37,738 bases of DNA from JAWPNA01 sp045402695 (GTDB taxonomy: Bacteria > Acidobacteriota > Polarisedimenticolia > JACPZX01 > DASXTC01): contig JAWPNA010000286.1 of assembly GCA_045402695.1 (NCBI GenBank), positions 1 through 37,738 on the forward strand, given 5' to 3'. Position numbers and translations under genes: made by a program. The notes under the pieces are model-generated. The model made no database searches. It had not been told where the DNA came from and saw only the letters and a program-made list of their open reading frames with translations. Shown here one piece after another: positions 1-7,997 of the stretch; the first letter of the stretch is position 1; every line of letters starts with the position of its first letter.

Positions 1-141
1 GTCGCCGCGGTCAAAGCCGCGACGGACGCTGGCGCCGCCGCGGCGCGCAAGGTGGGTGAGCTCGTCTCCGTGCACGTGATCCCCAGGCCGCACCAGAGCC
101 TCGAGGATCGCCTGCCGATCGGGAAGACCGCCCGCGGCTGA
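1..141 (+). CDS. BMC-domain shell protein (hexamer type), C-terminal part
   Basis: The window opens inside this gene; 46 residues remain before TGA at 139-141. The fragment begins VAAVKAATDAGAAAA and continues through GELVSVHVIPRPH, which is the last part of the BMC fold of PduA/EutM/CcmK-type shell proteins. These form hexameric tiles in the protein shell of a bacterial microcompartment, an organelle that encloses enzymes making volatile or toxic intermediates. The fragment cannot tell a single-domain BMC-H from the last domain of a tandem BMC-T, though the short tail after IPRPH fits BMC-H. Three vertex-protein genes follow directly and support the call. The cargo enzymes, which would show the substrate, must lie upstream of the window. 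Confidence 0.9.
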   Translation, partial: VAAVKAATDAGAAAARKVGELVSVHVIPRPHQSLEDRLPIGKTARG

Positions 142-152
142 GGGGTCGTTAG

Positions 153-449
153 ATGTTTCTCGCACGGATCGTTGGAACCGTCGTCGCCACGCGCAAAGAT
201 GAGCGTCTCGAAGGCTGCAAGATCCTCATCGTGCAGCCGTTGGATCCGTCTGGTCGGGACACGGGCGCTCCGGTCGTAGCGGTGGACACCGTGAGCGCGG
301 GATACAAGGAGACCGTGCTCGTGGTCACGGGTTCTTCCGCCCGCATGACCTCGCGCACCAAAGACGCGCCGGTGGACGCGGCCATCGTCGGGATCGTGGA
401 CACCATCTCCCTGGACCGCTTGACGGACGCGAAAGACTCGACTCGATGA
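153..449 (+). CDS. EutN/CcmL-type microcompartment vertex protein (BMC-P), copy 1
   Basis: 98 residues. It has the whole small beta-barrel of the EutN/CcmL family: N-terminal LARIVGTVVATRK, then LIVQPLD, then VAVDTVSAG and ETVLVVTGSSAR, ending in PVDAAIVGIVD. These proteins form pentamers that cap the vertices of a microcompartment shell. The start is ATG at 153, 11 bases after the shell-protein stop, with AGGGG upstream. The C-terminus runs about eight residues past the usual end. Its stop overlaps the next start as ATGA, so the genes are probably translationally coupled. It is the closest of the three copies to a canonical BMC-P, including the GSSAR segment found in many homologues. Confidence 0.92.
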   Translation: MFLARIVGTVVATRKDERLEGCKILIVQPLDPSGRDTGAPVVAVDTVSAGYKETVLVVTGSSARMTSRTKDAPVDAAIVGIVDTISLDRLTDAKDSTR

Positions 450-715
450 ACCTCGCGCGCATCGTGGGCCGGATCGTCTCCACTCACAAAGACCCGGGAC
501 TCTCGGGCCGCAAACTGCTCGTTCTGATCCCCCTCGATCACGAGCAGCGAGAGGCCGGAGCTCCCTTCGTGGCGGTGGATGCCGTGGGCGCCGGCGCCGC
601 AGAGCTGGTCATTTTCGTCAAGGGCCGCGAGGCGGCCCATGCCTTCCTCAACGACCACGTGCCCACGGACGCCAGTGTCGTGGGGATCGTCGATCAGGTC
701 GCCCTGGGGGGCTGA
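446..715 (+). CDS. EutN/CcmL-type microcompartment vertex protein (BMC-P), copy 2
   Basis: 89 residues, same beta-barrel family: LARIVGRIVSTHK, LLVLIPLDHE, VAVDAVGAGAAELVIFV, ending DASVVGIVDQVALGG. It starts within the stop codon of copy 1 (ATGA at 446-449), and its own TGA shares a base with the ATG of copy 3, so all three should be translated from one message. The segment before the last strand (KGREAAHAFLNDHVPTD) replaces the GSSAR stretch of copy 1, so the loop facing the vertex or its neighbours probably differs. The three copies may fill different vertices or bind different partners. That is inference. Confidence 0.92.
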   Translation: MNLARIVGRIVSTHKDPGLSGRKLLVLIPLDHEQREAGAPFVAVDAVGAGAAELVIFVKGREAAHAFLNDHVPTDASVVGIVDQVALGG

Positions 716-984
716 TGCTCCTGGCCGATGTCAGGGGTCAGGTCGTGGCCACGGCAAAGCATGCCGACTTGGTGGGCCTTGCACTGCTCTTGGTGCGCCC
801 CGTGGCACCCGACGGCCGGGTCTCTGGACCCGACATGATGGCGGTGGACACCGTCGGGGCCGGCGTGGGCGAGCGGGTCCTCGTGGTGGTGGAAGGACGC
901 TCCGCGGGGGAGGCGGTGCGCCTCTGGGCGGCCCCCCTGGATGCCGCCATCGTGGGCATCGTCGATCGGATCGACCCCGCCTGA
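715..984 (+). CDS. EutN/CcmL-type microcompartment vertex protein (BMC-P), copy 3
   Basis: 89 residues. LADVRGQVVATAK, LLLVRPVAPDG, MAVDTVGAGVGERVLVVVEG and DAAIVGIVDRID mark the EutN/CcmL fold. ATG at 715 overlaps the previous TGA by one base (TGATG). Three BMC-P genes in one locus are known from orphan loci such as that of Haliangium and from the planctomycete/verrucomicrobial (PVM-type) loci for fucose and rhamnose breakdown. Simple carboxysome or ethanolamine operons usually have one or two. No further microcompartment gene follows, so this is the 3' end of the locus. Confidence 0.92.
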   Translation: MLLADVRGQVVATAKHADLVGLALLLVRPVAPDGRVSGPDMMAVDTVGAGVGERVLVVVEGRSAGEAVRLWAAPLDAAIVGIVDRIDPA

Positions 985-1097
985 AAATCCCCGATGTCCA
1001 AGCCGATCCAGGTTGGTTCTTCCCGAACCTCCCGCTTGCCTGTCCAAGGGCCGGGCACCATCTTATAGCGGCCCAGGTGACCGACGGAGAGCTCCAG

Positions 1098-3068
1098 ATG
1101 CACGAGGCCCGCGTCAAGGCGTTGATCGAAGGCGCATCGGAACGGTACAACGACGGCCGTTACGATGAGGCCATCAACATGTGGCGAGAGGCGCTCGCCC
1201 TGGATCCCAGGAACCAGAAAGCCCAGGAAGGGATCCGCATGGCGAGTCTCCTCGCAGTTGACTGGGAGGACCCGGCGCCCGATGGCGGCGAGGAAGCGGC
1301 GCTGGACTCCAAGGAGCTTCACGCGCGCATCGAGGCCGGGATCGGTCGGGTCCGGGAGCTGGTGGCCAGCGGCCGGTTCTCCGAGGCGCGTGAGGGTTGC
1401 GCGCTGCTCGAGGAGATCGCTCCCGGTATGGATGAGGTCCTCCACCTTTCGGAGGAGGTGAGGCAGGCCGCATCCGGGCTGGGTATTCGGCCGGCCCGCG
1501 CGGCGCAGGCGCCCGAAGATCAGACGCGCAACATCGAGCATCAGATGGAGAAGGCGCGCAAGGCTCTGGCGGAGGGGCACGACCAGGAAGCCGCGGCCGC
1601 GGTCACGCGGGCGCTCGAGATCGATCCCTCCAACATGGAAGCATGCGGCATCCTGTCGCTGGTGGGTGGAGATGCAACTCTTCCCGGCGTGTCCGGCGTC
1701 GTGGGGACCCCCGATCCGCCGGCGCGGGAGGATGAGACCGAGGGCGCGACGGTCCCGGCTCGCAAGGAGATGGGCCGGATCGAGGCCCTGCTCAAGGAGG
1801 GGGAGACCGCGTTCGCTGAGGGCCGCCCGGAGACGGCCATCGAGGTTTGGTCCCGCATCTTCGCCATTGACCGGAGCAACGCCGAAGCGGGCGCGCGCAT
1901 CGACCGTGGCAAAGCCGCGCTGGAGGAGAAAGCCCGACAGCTCGACGAGCTCTACTTCAAGGCGGTGGACGAGCAGAATCAGGGGCGTCCGGAAGAGGCT
2001 CTGGAGGTATTCCGGCAGCTGCTGCAGATCAGTCCCAACCATCCCGAGGCCCTGGCGTGCATCGAGGAGATCACGAATCGTCAGAAAGAGGGCGAGCGGC
2101 CGATCGAGATGAACCTGGAGGCGGTCAAGGAGGTCGGGTCGGGGAGGAGATCCGGCGCTGATGAGGGAAAGGGCGACGCCTTCGACGGATCGTCCGTGCC
2201 TCTCGCCGATTTCGAGCAGCCCGAAGCGGTCTCCCCGGTTTTCCCGGCGTCGGCGCGGCCCGCGAAGCGCTCGGTGGGGAAGGGCCGCGGATCCGGACGT
2301 GGGTGGAAGCGTCCAGTGGTCACCGCCGCGTGCCTCGTGCTGCTGGTCGCCATCGGGACCGGTGCCTATCTCTGGTTTGGAAGTGAAACCGGCTCCATGC
2401 CCGAAGCCCAGGCGACGCCATTGCCCACGGCGCCGAAGCCGCCGCGGCCCGCCCCGGCCGCGAAGGCGCCCGCGGCGCCCTCCGCGCCGCTGGAGGTCGT
2501 CCCCGGCTCGACTCTCAGGACGCCGCCGCCCGTTCCCTCTCCGGAGGAGGCCGAGGACCTGCGTGAGGAGGCGGCAACGTTCGAGCGCCAGGGGCGCAGC
2601 TTCTATCAGCAGAAGCGTTGGGCCGACGCCGTCATCAGCTTCCGCAAGGCGCTCTCAGTGGATCCCGTGGACTTCGGCTCGCAGGAGATGCTCGACAAGG
2701 CCATGGCTTCGCTGGAGAACCAGGCACGCTTCGAGCGTGAGATGGATGAAGCCAACAAGGCATTCGCCGAGGCCGACTACGCGACCGCCCTGCAGAAGTT
2801 CTACCGGCTCCAGCAGGATTATGTCGAGGCGAAGGAGCTGGACACCCGCATCAAGAACTCCTGGTTCGACTGGGGCGTGGTCCTGCTGCAGGAGGGAGCC
2901 GCCGACGAGGCGGCCGAGAAGTTCACCGAGGTTCTGGACATGGACCGTCAGGATCGAGAGGCGTCCCGCGCCCGCGAGATGGCGCAGCGCTACCACCGCA
3001 GGCAGGCCGACAGCGTGCTCCTGTCGTTCGCGTCGGCGCTGCGCATCAGGCCGCTCGACCAGCCCTGA
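1098..3068 (+). CDS. Membrane-anchored TPR-repeat protein
   Basis: 656 residues from ATG at 1098, preceded by GGAGAG. The open frame continues upstream, but there it overlaps the vertex-protein genes and reads as low-complexity Arg/Gly sequence, so the short start is preferred. TPR-like helix pairs occur near residues 10-45, 155-190, 230-265 and 276-310. A single membrane segment follows at about 407-429 (VVTAACLVLLVAIGTGAYL), then a Pro/Ala-rich linker at about 437-475, then more TPRs at about 490-645. The N-terminal arm is probably cytoplasmic and the C-terminal arm periplasmic, giving protein-binding scaffolds on both sides of the membrane. There is no catalytic motif. The 113-base gap from the microcompartment genes suggests a separate unit. 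Confidence 0.85.
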   Translation: MHEARVKALIEGASERYNDGRYDEAINMWREALALDPRNQKAQEGIRMASLLAVDWEDPAPDGGEEAALDSKELHARIEAGIGRVRELVASGRFSEAREGCALLEEIAPGMDEVLHLSEEVRQAASGLGIRPARAAQAPEDQTRNIEHQMEKARKALAEGHDQEAAAAVTRALEIDPSNMEACGILSLVGGDATLPGVSGVVGTPDPPAREDETEGATVPARKEMGRIEALLKEGETAFAEGRPETAIEVWSRIFAIDRSNAEAGARIDRGKAALEEKARQLDELYFKAVDEQNQGRPEEALEVFRQLLQISPNHPEALACIEEITNRQKEGERPIEMNLEAVKEVGSGRRSGADEGKGDAFDGSSVPLADFEQPEAVSPVFPASARPAKRSVGKGRGSGRGWKRPVVTAACLVLLVAIGTGAYLWFGSETGSMPEAQATPLPTAPKPPRPAPAAKAPAAPSAPLEVVPGSTLRTPPPVPSPEEAEDLREEAATFERQGRSFYQQKRWADAVISFRKALSVDPVDFGSQEMLDKAMASLENQARFEREMDEANKAFAEADYATALQKFYRLQQDYVEAKELDTRIKNSWFDWGVVLLQEGAADEAAEKFTEVLDMDRQDREASRAREMAQRYHRRQADSVLLSFASALRIRPLDQP

Positions 3069-3103
3069 CCCGCCCTTCCCCGCCTGAGCCGGGGGCCGCC
3101 CCG

Positions 3104-3132
3104 CCGACATACCTTCCCGCACCCGCTATACT
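3104..3132 (+). promoter_or_regulatory. Predicted sigma70-type promoter of the M2 peptidase gene
   Basis: A -35-like CCGACA (3104-3109) is separated by 17 bases from TATACT (3127-3132). The spacing is ideal, the -10 has five of six consensus bases, and the -35 has four of six. Transcription would start near 3139, leaving a leader of about 50 bases before the peptidase start at 3192. It lies in the only gap between the TPR gene and the peptidase gene. Confidence 0.4.
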
Positions 3133-3191
3133 TCTTGTCGCTGCATCGGTGAGTTTGGCCTGCTCGAAACATTCGAGGCACGGGGGTATCC

Positions 3192-5033
3192 ATGCGTGGG
3201 ACAAGACCTGCAACGTGGCTCAGGTGGATGAACGCCACCGGCGCGATCGCGATCGCCGTGGCGATGTCGGGAAATCGGGCTGACGCCCGCGGCGCGGTTC
3301 AGGGCAGGGCGGCTGCGGACGAGGCCCGGACTTTCGTCGAAGAGGCCGAGCAGCGTCTGCTCGATCTCGGCATCAAGGCATCGCGCGCCCAGTGGGTCCA
3401 GAACAACTTCATCACCCACGACACGGAAATCCTCGCGGCCGAGGCGCAGAAGAATCTGGTGGCCGCGCAGATGGAGCTGGCCAAGGGAGCCGCGCGGTTC
3501 GACCGAATCGATCTCCCCTACGATGTCGCGCGCAAGCTGAGGCTTCTCAAGACATCGATCACCCTGTCGGCCCCGGGCGACCCCGCCAAGCAGACCGAGC
3601 TGTCCGAGATCGCCGCAGGCATGGAGAGCCGCTACGGCAAGGGAGAGTACTGCCGTCCCGGTGGCGAGTGCCTGGACATCAACCGGCTGGGGCGCATCAT
3701 GGCTCAGAGCAGGGATCCCGCGGAGCTCCTCGACGTGTGGCGCGGCTGGAGGACCATCTCGCCGCCGATGCGCCCGCAGTACCGCCGCTTCGTGGAGCTG
3801 GCCAACGAGGGTGCCCGCGATCTGGGTTACCACGACCTGGGCGCCCTGTGGCGATCTGGATATGACATGCCCCCCGATCAATTCTCCGCCGAGCTGGATC
3901 GCTTGTGGCAACAGGTCAAGCCGCTGTACGACGCGCTGCATTGCCACGTGCGTGCCTCGCTCGCCAAGGTGTACGGCGAGAGCCTCGTGCCGGCGGGCAA
4001 GCCGATCCCGGCGCATCTGCTGGGAAACATGTGGAGCCAGAGCTGGAACAACATCTATCCGCTCGTCGCGCCCCCCGGCGGCGATCCCGGATTCGACCTG
4101 ACGCTGCTCCTGCGTGCAAAGAATCTGGACGCGCGCGAGATGGTCCGGTACGGTGAGCGATTCTTCCTCTCCCTGGGGTTCGACCCGCTGCCCGAGTCGT
4201 TCTGGCCGAGGTCTTTGTTCACCAAACCGGCCGACCGGGAGGTGGTGTGCCACGCCAGCGCGTGGGACATCGACCTGGCGGACGACCTGCGCATCAAGAT
4301 GTGCATGGAGATCAACGACGAGGATTTCTCCACCATCCATCACGAGCTGGGCCATAATTTCTACCAGCGAGCGTACAACCGTCAGCCGCCGCTGTACCGG
4401 GACGGTGCCAACGACGGCTTTCATGAGGGGATCGGCGACACGCTGGCCCTCTCGATCACGCCGGAGTATCTGGTGGAGATCGGGCTGCTCGACAAGGCCC
4501 CGCCCGCGAGCAGCGATCTGGGTCTCCTGATGAAGATGGCCCTCGACAAGGTGGCCTTCCTTCCCTTCGGACTCCTGGTGGATCAGTGGCGCTGGAAGGT
4601 CTTCTCTGGAGAGATCGGACCCGAGGAGTACAACAAAGCGTGGTGGGACCTGAGGCAGCGCTACCAGGGGATCGCAGCCCCCGTGCCGCGCAGCGAGAGC
4701 GATTTCGACCCGGGAGCCAAGTACCACGTCCCCGCCAACACTCCGTACACCCGCTACTTCCTGGCGGACATCCTGCAGTTCCAGTTCCACCGGGCGCTGT
4801 GCAAGACGGCGGGGCAGGGAGGACCGCTGCACCGCTGCTCAATCTACGGAAGCAAGGAGGCCGGCGGGCGCCTGAAGAAGATGCTCGAGATGGGAGCCAG
4901 CCGCCCGTGGCCGGAGGCGCTGGAGGCGGTCAGCGGCGAGACCCGCATGGACGCCACGGCCATCCTGGATTACTTCGCGCCCCTGAAGGCATGGCTCGAC
5001 GAGCAGAACAAGAACCGCACCTGCGGCTGGTAG
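3192..5033 (+). CDS. M2-family zinc metallopeptidase (ACE-like peptidyl-dipeptidase)
   Basis: 613 residues. The active-site block HHELGH (zinc motif HELGH at residues 384-388) is followed by RGAN-like DGAND and GFHEGIGD, with the third zinc ligand Glu412. This is the HEXXH-23-E arrangement of angiotensin-converting enzyme, and the surrounding sequence matches family M2 closely. Such enzymes release dipeptides from the C-terminus of peptides. The N-terminus (MRGTRPATWLRWMNATGAIAIAVAMSG, split here only by description) looks like a signal peptide ending in an ADA-type site, so the enzyme probably works in the periplasm or outside. The length is normal for a single-domain bacterial M2 peptidase. 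No partner gene is evident; a likely role is peptide scavenging. Confidence 0.95.
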   Translation: MRGTRPATWLRWMNATGAIAIAVAMSGNRADARGAVQGRAAADEARTFVEEAEQRLLDLGIKASRAQWVQNNFITHDTEILAAEAQKNLVAAQMELAKGAARFDRIDLPYDVARKLRLLKTSITLSAPGDPAKQTELSEIAAGMESRYGKGEYCRPGGECLDINRLGRIMAQSRDPAELLDVWRGWRTISPPMRPQYRRFVELANEGARDLGYHDLGALWRSGYDMPPDQFSAELDRLWQQVKPLYDALHCHVRASLAKVYGESLVPAGKPIPAHLLGNMWSQSWNNIYPLVAPPGGDPGFDLTLLLRAKNLDAREMVRYGERFFLSLGFDPLPESFWPRSLFTKPADREVVCHASAWDIDLADDLRIKMCMEINDEDFSTIHHELGHNFYQRAYNRQPPLYRDGANDGFHEGIGDTLALSITPEYLVEIGLLDKAPPASSDLGLLMKMALDKVAFLPFGLLVDQWRWKVFSGEIGPEEYNKAWWDLRQRYQGIAAPVPRSESDFDPGAKYHVPANTPYTRYFLADILQFQFHRALCKTAGQGGPLHRCSIYGSKEAGGRLKKMLEMGASRPWPEALEAVSGETRMDATAILDYFAPLKAWLDEQNKNRTCGW

Positions 5034-5079
5034 CCGTCAACGGCGGATGACCCTGGCCAGGGAGGCCCGAATCCGCTAA

Positions 5080-5095
5080 GGTGGACGGGTCCACC
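5080..5095. repeat. Short inverted repeat upstream of the small secreted protein gene
   Basis: GGTGGAC and GTCCACC form a perfect 7-bp inverted repeat separated by GG, about 53 bases before the start at 5149. With a two-base centre it is more likely a dimer-binding operator than an RNA hairpin. It could also be chance in high-GC DNA. Confidence 0.3.
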
Positions 5096-5148
5096 GGGCA
5101 TCGATCGTGAAGCGGTCGGCCCCAATCACCTCTTGGAGGAATAAAGAC

Positions 5149-5604
5149 ATGCTCAGGACCATTGTTCGCGGCAAGCCGCTCTGGACGCTCGTACTCGCGG
5201 TGGCCGTCGCCGGAGCCGCCTACGCGGGCGGAGCAGACTGCCACGGCAAGGGAGCCGCCGCATCGGCGGGCGACAAGGGCGCGCACTGCAAGTTGATGAA
5301 GAACGTCACCAAGACCGCGAAACTGACGGAAGACGGCGCCGTCGTCACACTCGAGGGCAAGACGGACGAGGCGGTCCAGCACATCAAGTCCCACCTCGAG
5401 ACTCACGCCAATCACGAGGCCTGCCCGGACTGCCCGATGTCCATGGATGGCGTCACATCCGAGGTGAAGCTCACGGACAAGGGCGGAGAGATCACTCTCA
5501 CCGGTTCGAACACAGACACCATCAAGGCGGTGCAGGAGTGGGCTCAGAAGCCGGCCGGCGGCTGCTGCGCGGGCCACGAGCACTCCCAGAAAGCCTCGCT
5601 GTAA
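5149..5604 (+). CDS. Small secreted Cys/His/Met-rich protein with a duplicated ~42-residue unit
   Basis: 151 residues from ATG at 5149, chosen over an in-frame upstream start because TTGGAGGAAT lies at the right distance. Residues 1-26 form a signal peptide (hydrophobic LWTLVLAVAVAGAAYA). The mature part has six cysteines (31, 47, 92, 95, 139, 140), clustered histidines (HANHE, GHEHS) and two copies of one unit, at about 47-88 and 95-134. The shared pattern is a Cys, a Met three or four residues on, V-T, then K-L-T-x2-G-x3-T-L-x-G and an amphipathic helix. CPDCPM joins the two units. The residues suggest soft-metal binding or redox work in the periplasm, but I recognise no named family. Confidence 0.8.
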   Translation: MLRTIVRGKPLWTLVLAVAVAGAAYAGGADCHGKGAAASAGDKGAHCKLMKNVTKTAKLTEDGAVVTLEGKTDEAVQHIKSHLETHANHEACPDCPMSMDGVTSEVKLTDKGGEITLTGSNTDTIKAVQEWAQKPAGGCCAGHEHSQKASL

Positions 5605-5617
5605 TCATCATCATTGA

Positions 5618-5647
5618 AGGTGGAGGGGCATTCAAGCCCCTTCACTT
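5618..5647. terminator. Hairpin between convergent genes
   Basis: A 12-bp stem (5618-5629 with 5636-5647, two G.U pairs in the RNA) encloses the loop ATTCAA. The five pairs next to the loop are all G-C. It lies between the secreted-protein stop at 5604 and the purH stop at 5666. Neither side has a clear T-run, so it is a candidate bidirectional terminator or 3' RNA-stabilising structure, not a textbook Rho-independent terminator. Confidence 0.45.
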
Positions 5648-5665
5648 CACAACGATGGTTCCAGG

Positions 5666-7216
5666 TCAGTGCCTGAAGTGCCGGCGGGCGGTGAAGACCA
5701 TCGCCAGGCCGCGCTCGTCGGCAGCCTGGATCACTTCCAGGTCCTTGACCGAGCCGCCCGGCTGGATGATCGCGGTGACGCCCGACCGCGCCGCCTCGTC
5801 CACGCCGTCGCGGAATGGGAAGAAGGCATCGGAAGCGAGCACGCTTCCCTTGAGGTCGGAGGTGGCCTTGGCCGCACCCAGCTTCACGGCGTCCACGCGG
5901 CTCATCTGTCCCGCGCCCACACCCGCGGTGGCGGTGCCTTTCGCGTAGACGATCGCGTTGGACTTGACGTGCCGCGCCACCGTCCAAGCGAACAGCAGCG
6001 CCTCGGTTTCCTCCACCGACGGCGGCCGCTTCGTGACCACCTTGAACTCCACCTGTGTTTCCGTCACCCGGTCCCGATCCTGCACCAGAAGCCCGCCGGT
6101 CACCCTCTTGAAATCCCGTCCGCCCTCCACGCGCGAGGCAGCCCCCGTTCTCATCAGGCGCAGGTTTCTCTTCGAGCGCAGGGTCTCGATGGCTTCCTGG
6201 GTGAACTCCGGTGCGATGACCGCCTCGAGGAAGAGATGGGCCATCTCGCGGGCGGCGTCGCCCGTCACGGGACGGTTGAAAGCGACGATCCCTCCGAAGG
6301 CGGAGACAGGATCCGCGGCCAGCGCCCGCCGGCAGGCGTCGGCGGCATCGTGCCCCAGCGCCGCCCCCGCGGGGTTGGTGTGCTTGATGACGGCGCAGGC
6401 CGGCGGCTCGAAGTCATTCACCAGTCCCCAGGCGGCGTCGAGGTCGAGGATGTTGTTGAAGGAGAGCTCCTTGCCCTGAAGCTTCTCGGCCGTCACGGCG
6501 GAGGGTGCCGTCTCGAGAGGGTCGGAGTACAGCGCCGCCGACTGGTGAGGGTTCTCCCCGTAGCGCAGGTCGGCGGTCTTGCGGAACGTCAGTGTCAACG
6601 CGCCGGGATACGCGCCGCTCGTCGAGAGGCGCAACATGTAGTCGGCGATCAGGGCGTCGTAGGCCGCGGTGTGGGAGAACGCCTTGGCGGCCAGATCCGT
6701 CCTTGTGGACGCCGACACGCCGCCCCCGGCGCGCACCTGGGCGAGCACCGTCTCGTAGTCGCCCGGATCGACCACGACCGCCACGTGCCGGAAGTTCTTG
6801 GAGGCGGATCGGATCATGGCCGGGCCGCCGATGTCGATCATCTCGATGATGGCGGTGGAGTCATCGGGCCGGCTGCGCAGGGTGCGCTCGAAGGGATACA
6901 GATTCACCGCCACCAGATCGATCATCTCGATGCCGTGCTCGCGCGCGGCGCGCATGTGCTCGTCGTTGTCGCGCAGCGCCAGCAAGGCTCCGTGAACCCT
7001 GGGGTGCAGGGTCTTCAACCTCCCGTCCATCATCTCCGGGAAACCGGTGAGATCGGCCACCTCGCGCACGGGGAGGCGCTCGGCGAGAAGGGCGCGAGCC
7101 GTGCCGCCCGTCGAGATCAGCTCGACACCGGCTTCGTGAAGGCCGCGAGCGAACCCGGTGATCCCCGTCTTGTCGTACACGCTGACAAGAGCGCGCTTTA
7201 CCCGCGGGGCCGTCAT
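5666..7216 (-). CDS. purH: Bifunctional AICAR transformylase / IMP cyclohydrolase
   Basis: 516 residues, normal for PurH. The N-terminal MGS-like cyclohydrolase domain (about 1-200) has STGGTARAL and GFPEMMDGRLKTLHP. The C-terminal transformylase has the IKHTNPAGAA block with its catalytic Lys-His pair and ends in the typical DAFFPFRDGVD and IQPGGSVKD. It catalyses the last two steps of IMP synthesis in the cytoplasm: transfer of formyl from 10-formyl-tetrahydrofolate to AICAR, then ring closure. The start at 7216 overlaps the preceding stop as ATGA, so translation is probably coupled to the upstream lipoprotein gene. A longer in-frame start exists upstream but would add unrelated residues inside the neighbour. 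Confidence 0.97.
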   Translation of the reverse strand: MTAPRVKRALVSVYDKTGITGFARGLHEAGVELISTGGTARALLAERLPVREVADLTGFPEMMDGRLKTLHPRVHGALLALRDNDEHMRAAREHGIEMIDLVAVNLYPFERTLRSRPDDSTAIIEMIDIGGPAMIRSASKNFRHVAVVVDPGDYETVLAQVRAGGGVSASTRTDLAAKAFSHTAAYDALIADYMLRLSTSGAYPGALTLTFRKTADLRYGENPHQSAALYSDPLETAPSAVTAEKLQGKELSFNNILDLDAAWGLVNDFEPPACAVIKHTNPAGAALGHDAADACRRALAADPVSAFGGIVAFNRPVTGDAAREMAHLFLEAVIAPEFTQEAIETLRSKRNLRLMRTGAASRVEGGRDFKRVTGGLLVQDRDRVTETQVEFKVVTKRPPSVEETEALLFAWTVARHVKSNAIVYAKGTATAGVGAGQMSRVDAVKLGAAKATSDLKGSVLASDAFFPFRDGVDEAARSGVTAIIQPGGSVKDLEVIQAADERGLAMVFTARRHFRH

Positions 7217-7989
7217 TCGCGCGCCTTGGGAGTGCCGGCCTGGGGGGACGGGGCGGTGCTGCTCGCGAGATAGGGAGTGCCGTGCATGTCGCCGCGCGCA
7301 CTCTTCCAGATGTGCAGCCATATCCTGGCCGTGTCGGTCACACAGCGAGAGTAGCATAGCGACCCGATGCCGAAGGGCAGCGACCGATCGTCGAATCGCT
7401 GCACCGCCGGGACGGGATTCCCCGGGCTGTAAGCGCGGCTGATGTAACCGTAGTACCGGCGGGCCCGGCTCACGGCCGCTTCGGCGAAGCCGGCCACGTC
7501 GCCCGCGTCCAGCAAATCGTCGGACCAGCCGTAGAAGACGAGAGGGTACTTCCCGAGATTGCCCTCGACGTACAGCGCGTAGTCGATGGCGTATTCCGAC
7601 TCGCGGGGATCCGCATCCGCGGCCTGCAACGGATCTTGGAGCGTGCAGACCCAGTGCGCCAGCGCTCCGAAGCGCCGCGAGATCTCCGCGAACGGGCGGT
7701 GCTCGTTGATGGACTTCTGGATCTCGCGGGCGATCGTCTCAACCCTGGCGGGAGCGCCGGCCGGAGCGCCGCCGGATTTCCCGGAGGACGCCTCGGCCAC
7801 TCCCGAGGCCACCTCCTCGAAGTGGGCCTGGAGAATCCGGCGTAATGACGGAGGCATCAGCCGCGCCGATTCGCGGGCCACCCGGCGTTCCAGCTCCGGA
7901 GTCCAGGCGCGCGCCTCGGTGTCGGCGCAGGCGGCGAGAAGGGCAAGACCCGCTGCGGCGCATTTGATTCGGCGGGCTCGCCGCTGCAT
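7213..7989 (-). CDS. Putative lipoprotein distantly like the S1/P1 nuclease - phospholipase C fold
   Basis: 258 residues. The N-terminus has a signal with a lipobox-like LLAAC (Cys21). The mature part starts with AWTPELERRVARESARLMP, resembling the Trp-led first helix of S1/P1 nucleases and zinc phospholipase C, where the N-terminal Trp helps bind the zinc cluster. LAHWVCTLQDPLQ resembles the HxxxD helix of that fold, but the spacing differs and not every zinc ligand is visible. Catalysis is therefore uncertain and the family call is tentative. It starts 8 bases after the TPR lipoprotein stop with AGGAAG as ribosome site, and its stop overlaps the purH start. A link with purine synthesis is not obvious. 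Confidence 0.6.
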   Translation of the reverse strand: MQRRARRIKCAAAGLALLAACADTEARAWTPELERRVARESARLMPPSLRRILQAHFEEVASGVAEASSGKSGGAPAGAPARVETIAREIQKSINEHRPFAEISRRFGALAHWVCTLQDPLQAADADPRESEYAIDYALYVEGNLGKYPLVFYGWSDDLLDAGDVAGFAEAAVSRARRYYGYISRAYSPGNPVPAVQRFDDRSLPFGIGSLCYSRCVTDTARIWLHIWKSARGDMHGTPYLASSTAPSPQAGTPKARE

Positions 7990-7997
7990 GAGGCTTC

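Noticed and set aside
738..2042. 434-codon open frame on the minus strand
   Set aside because: Opposite the third vertex protein and the TPR gene, both of which have clear family sequence.
3126..4832. Long open frame on the minus strand opposite the M2 peptidase
   Set aside because: It lies across a gene with a full zinc motif and family match. Its protein is Arg/Gln/Val-rich with no recognisable domain, as expected of an antisense shadow in high-GC DNA.
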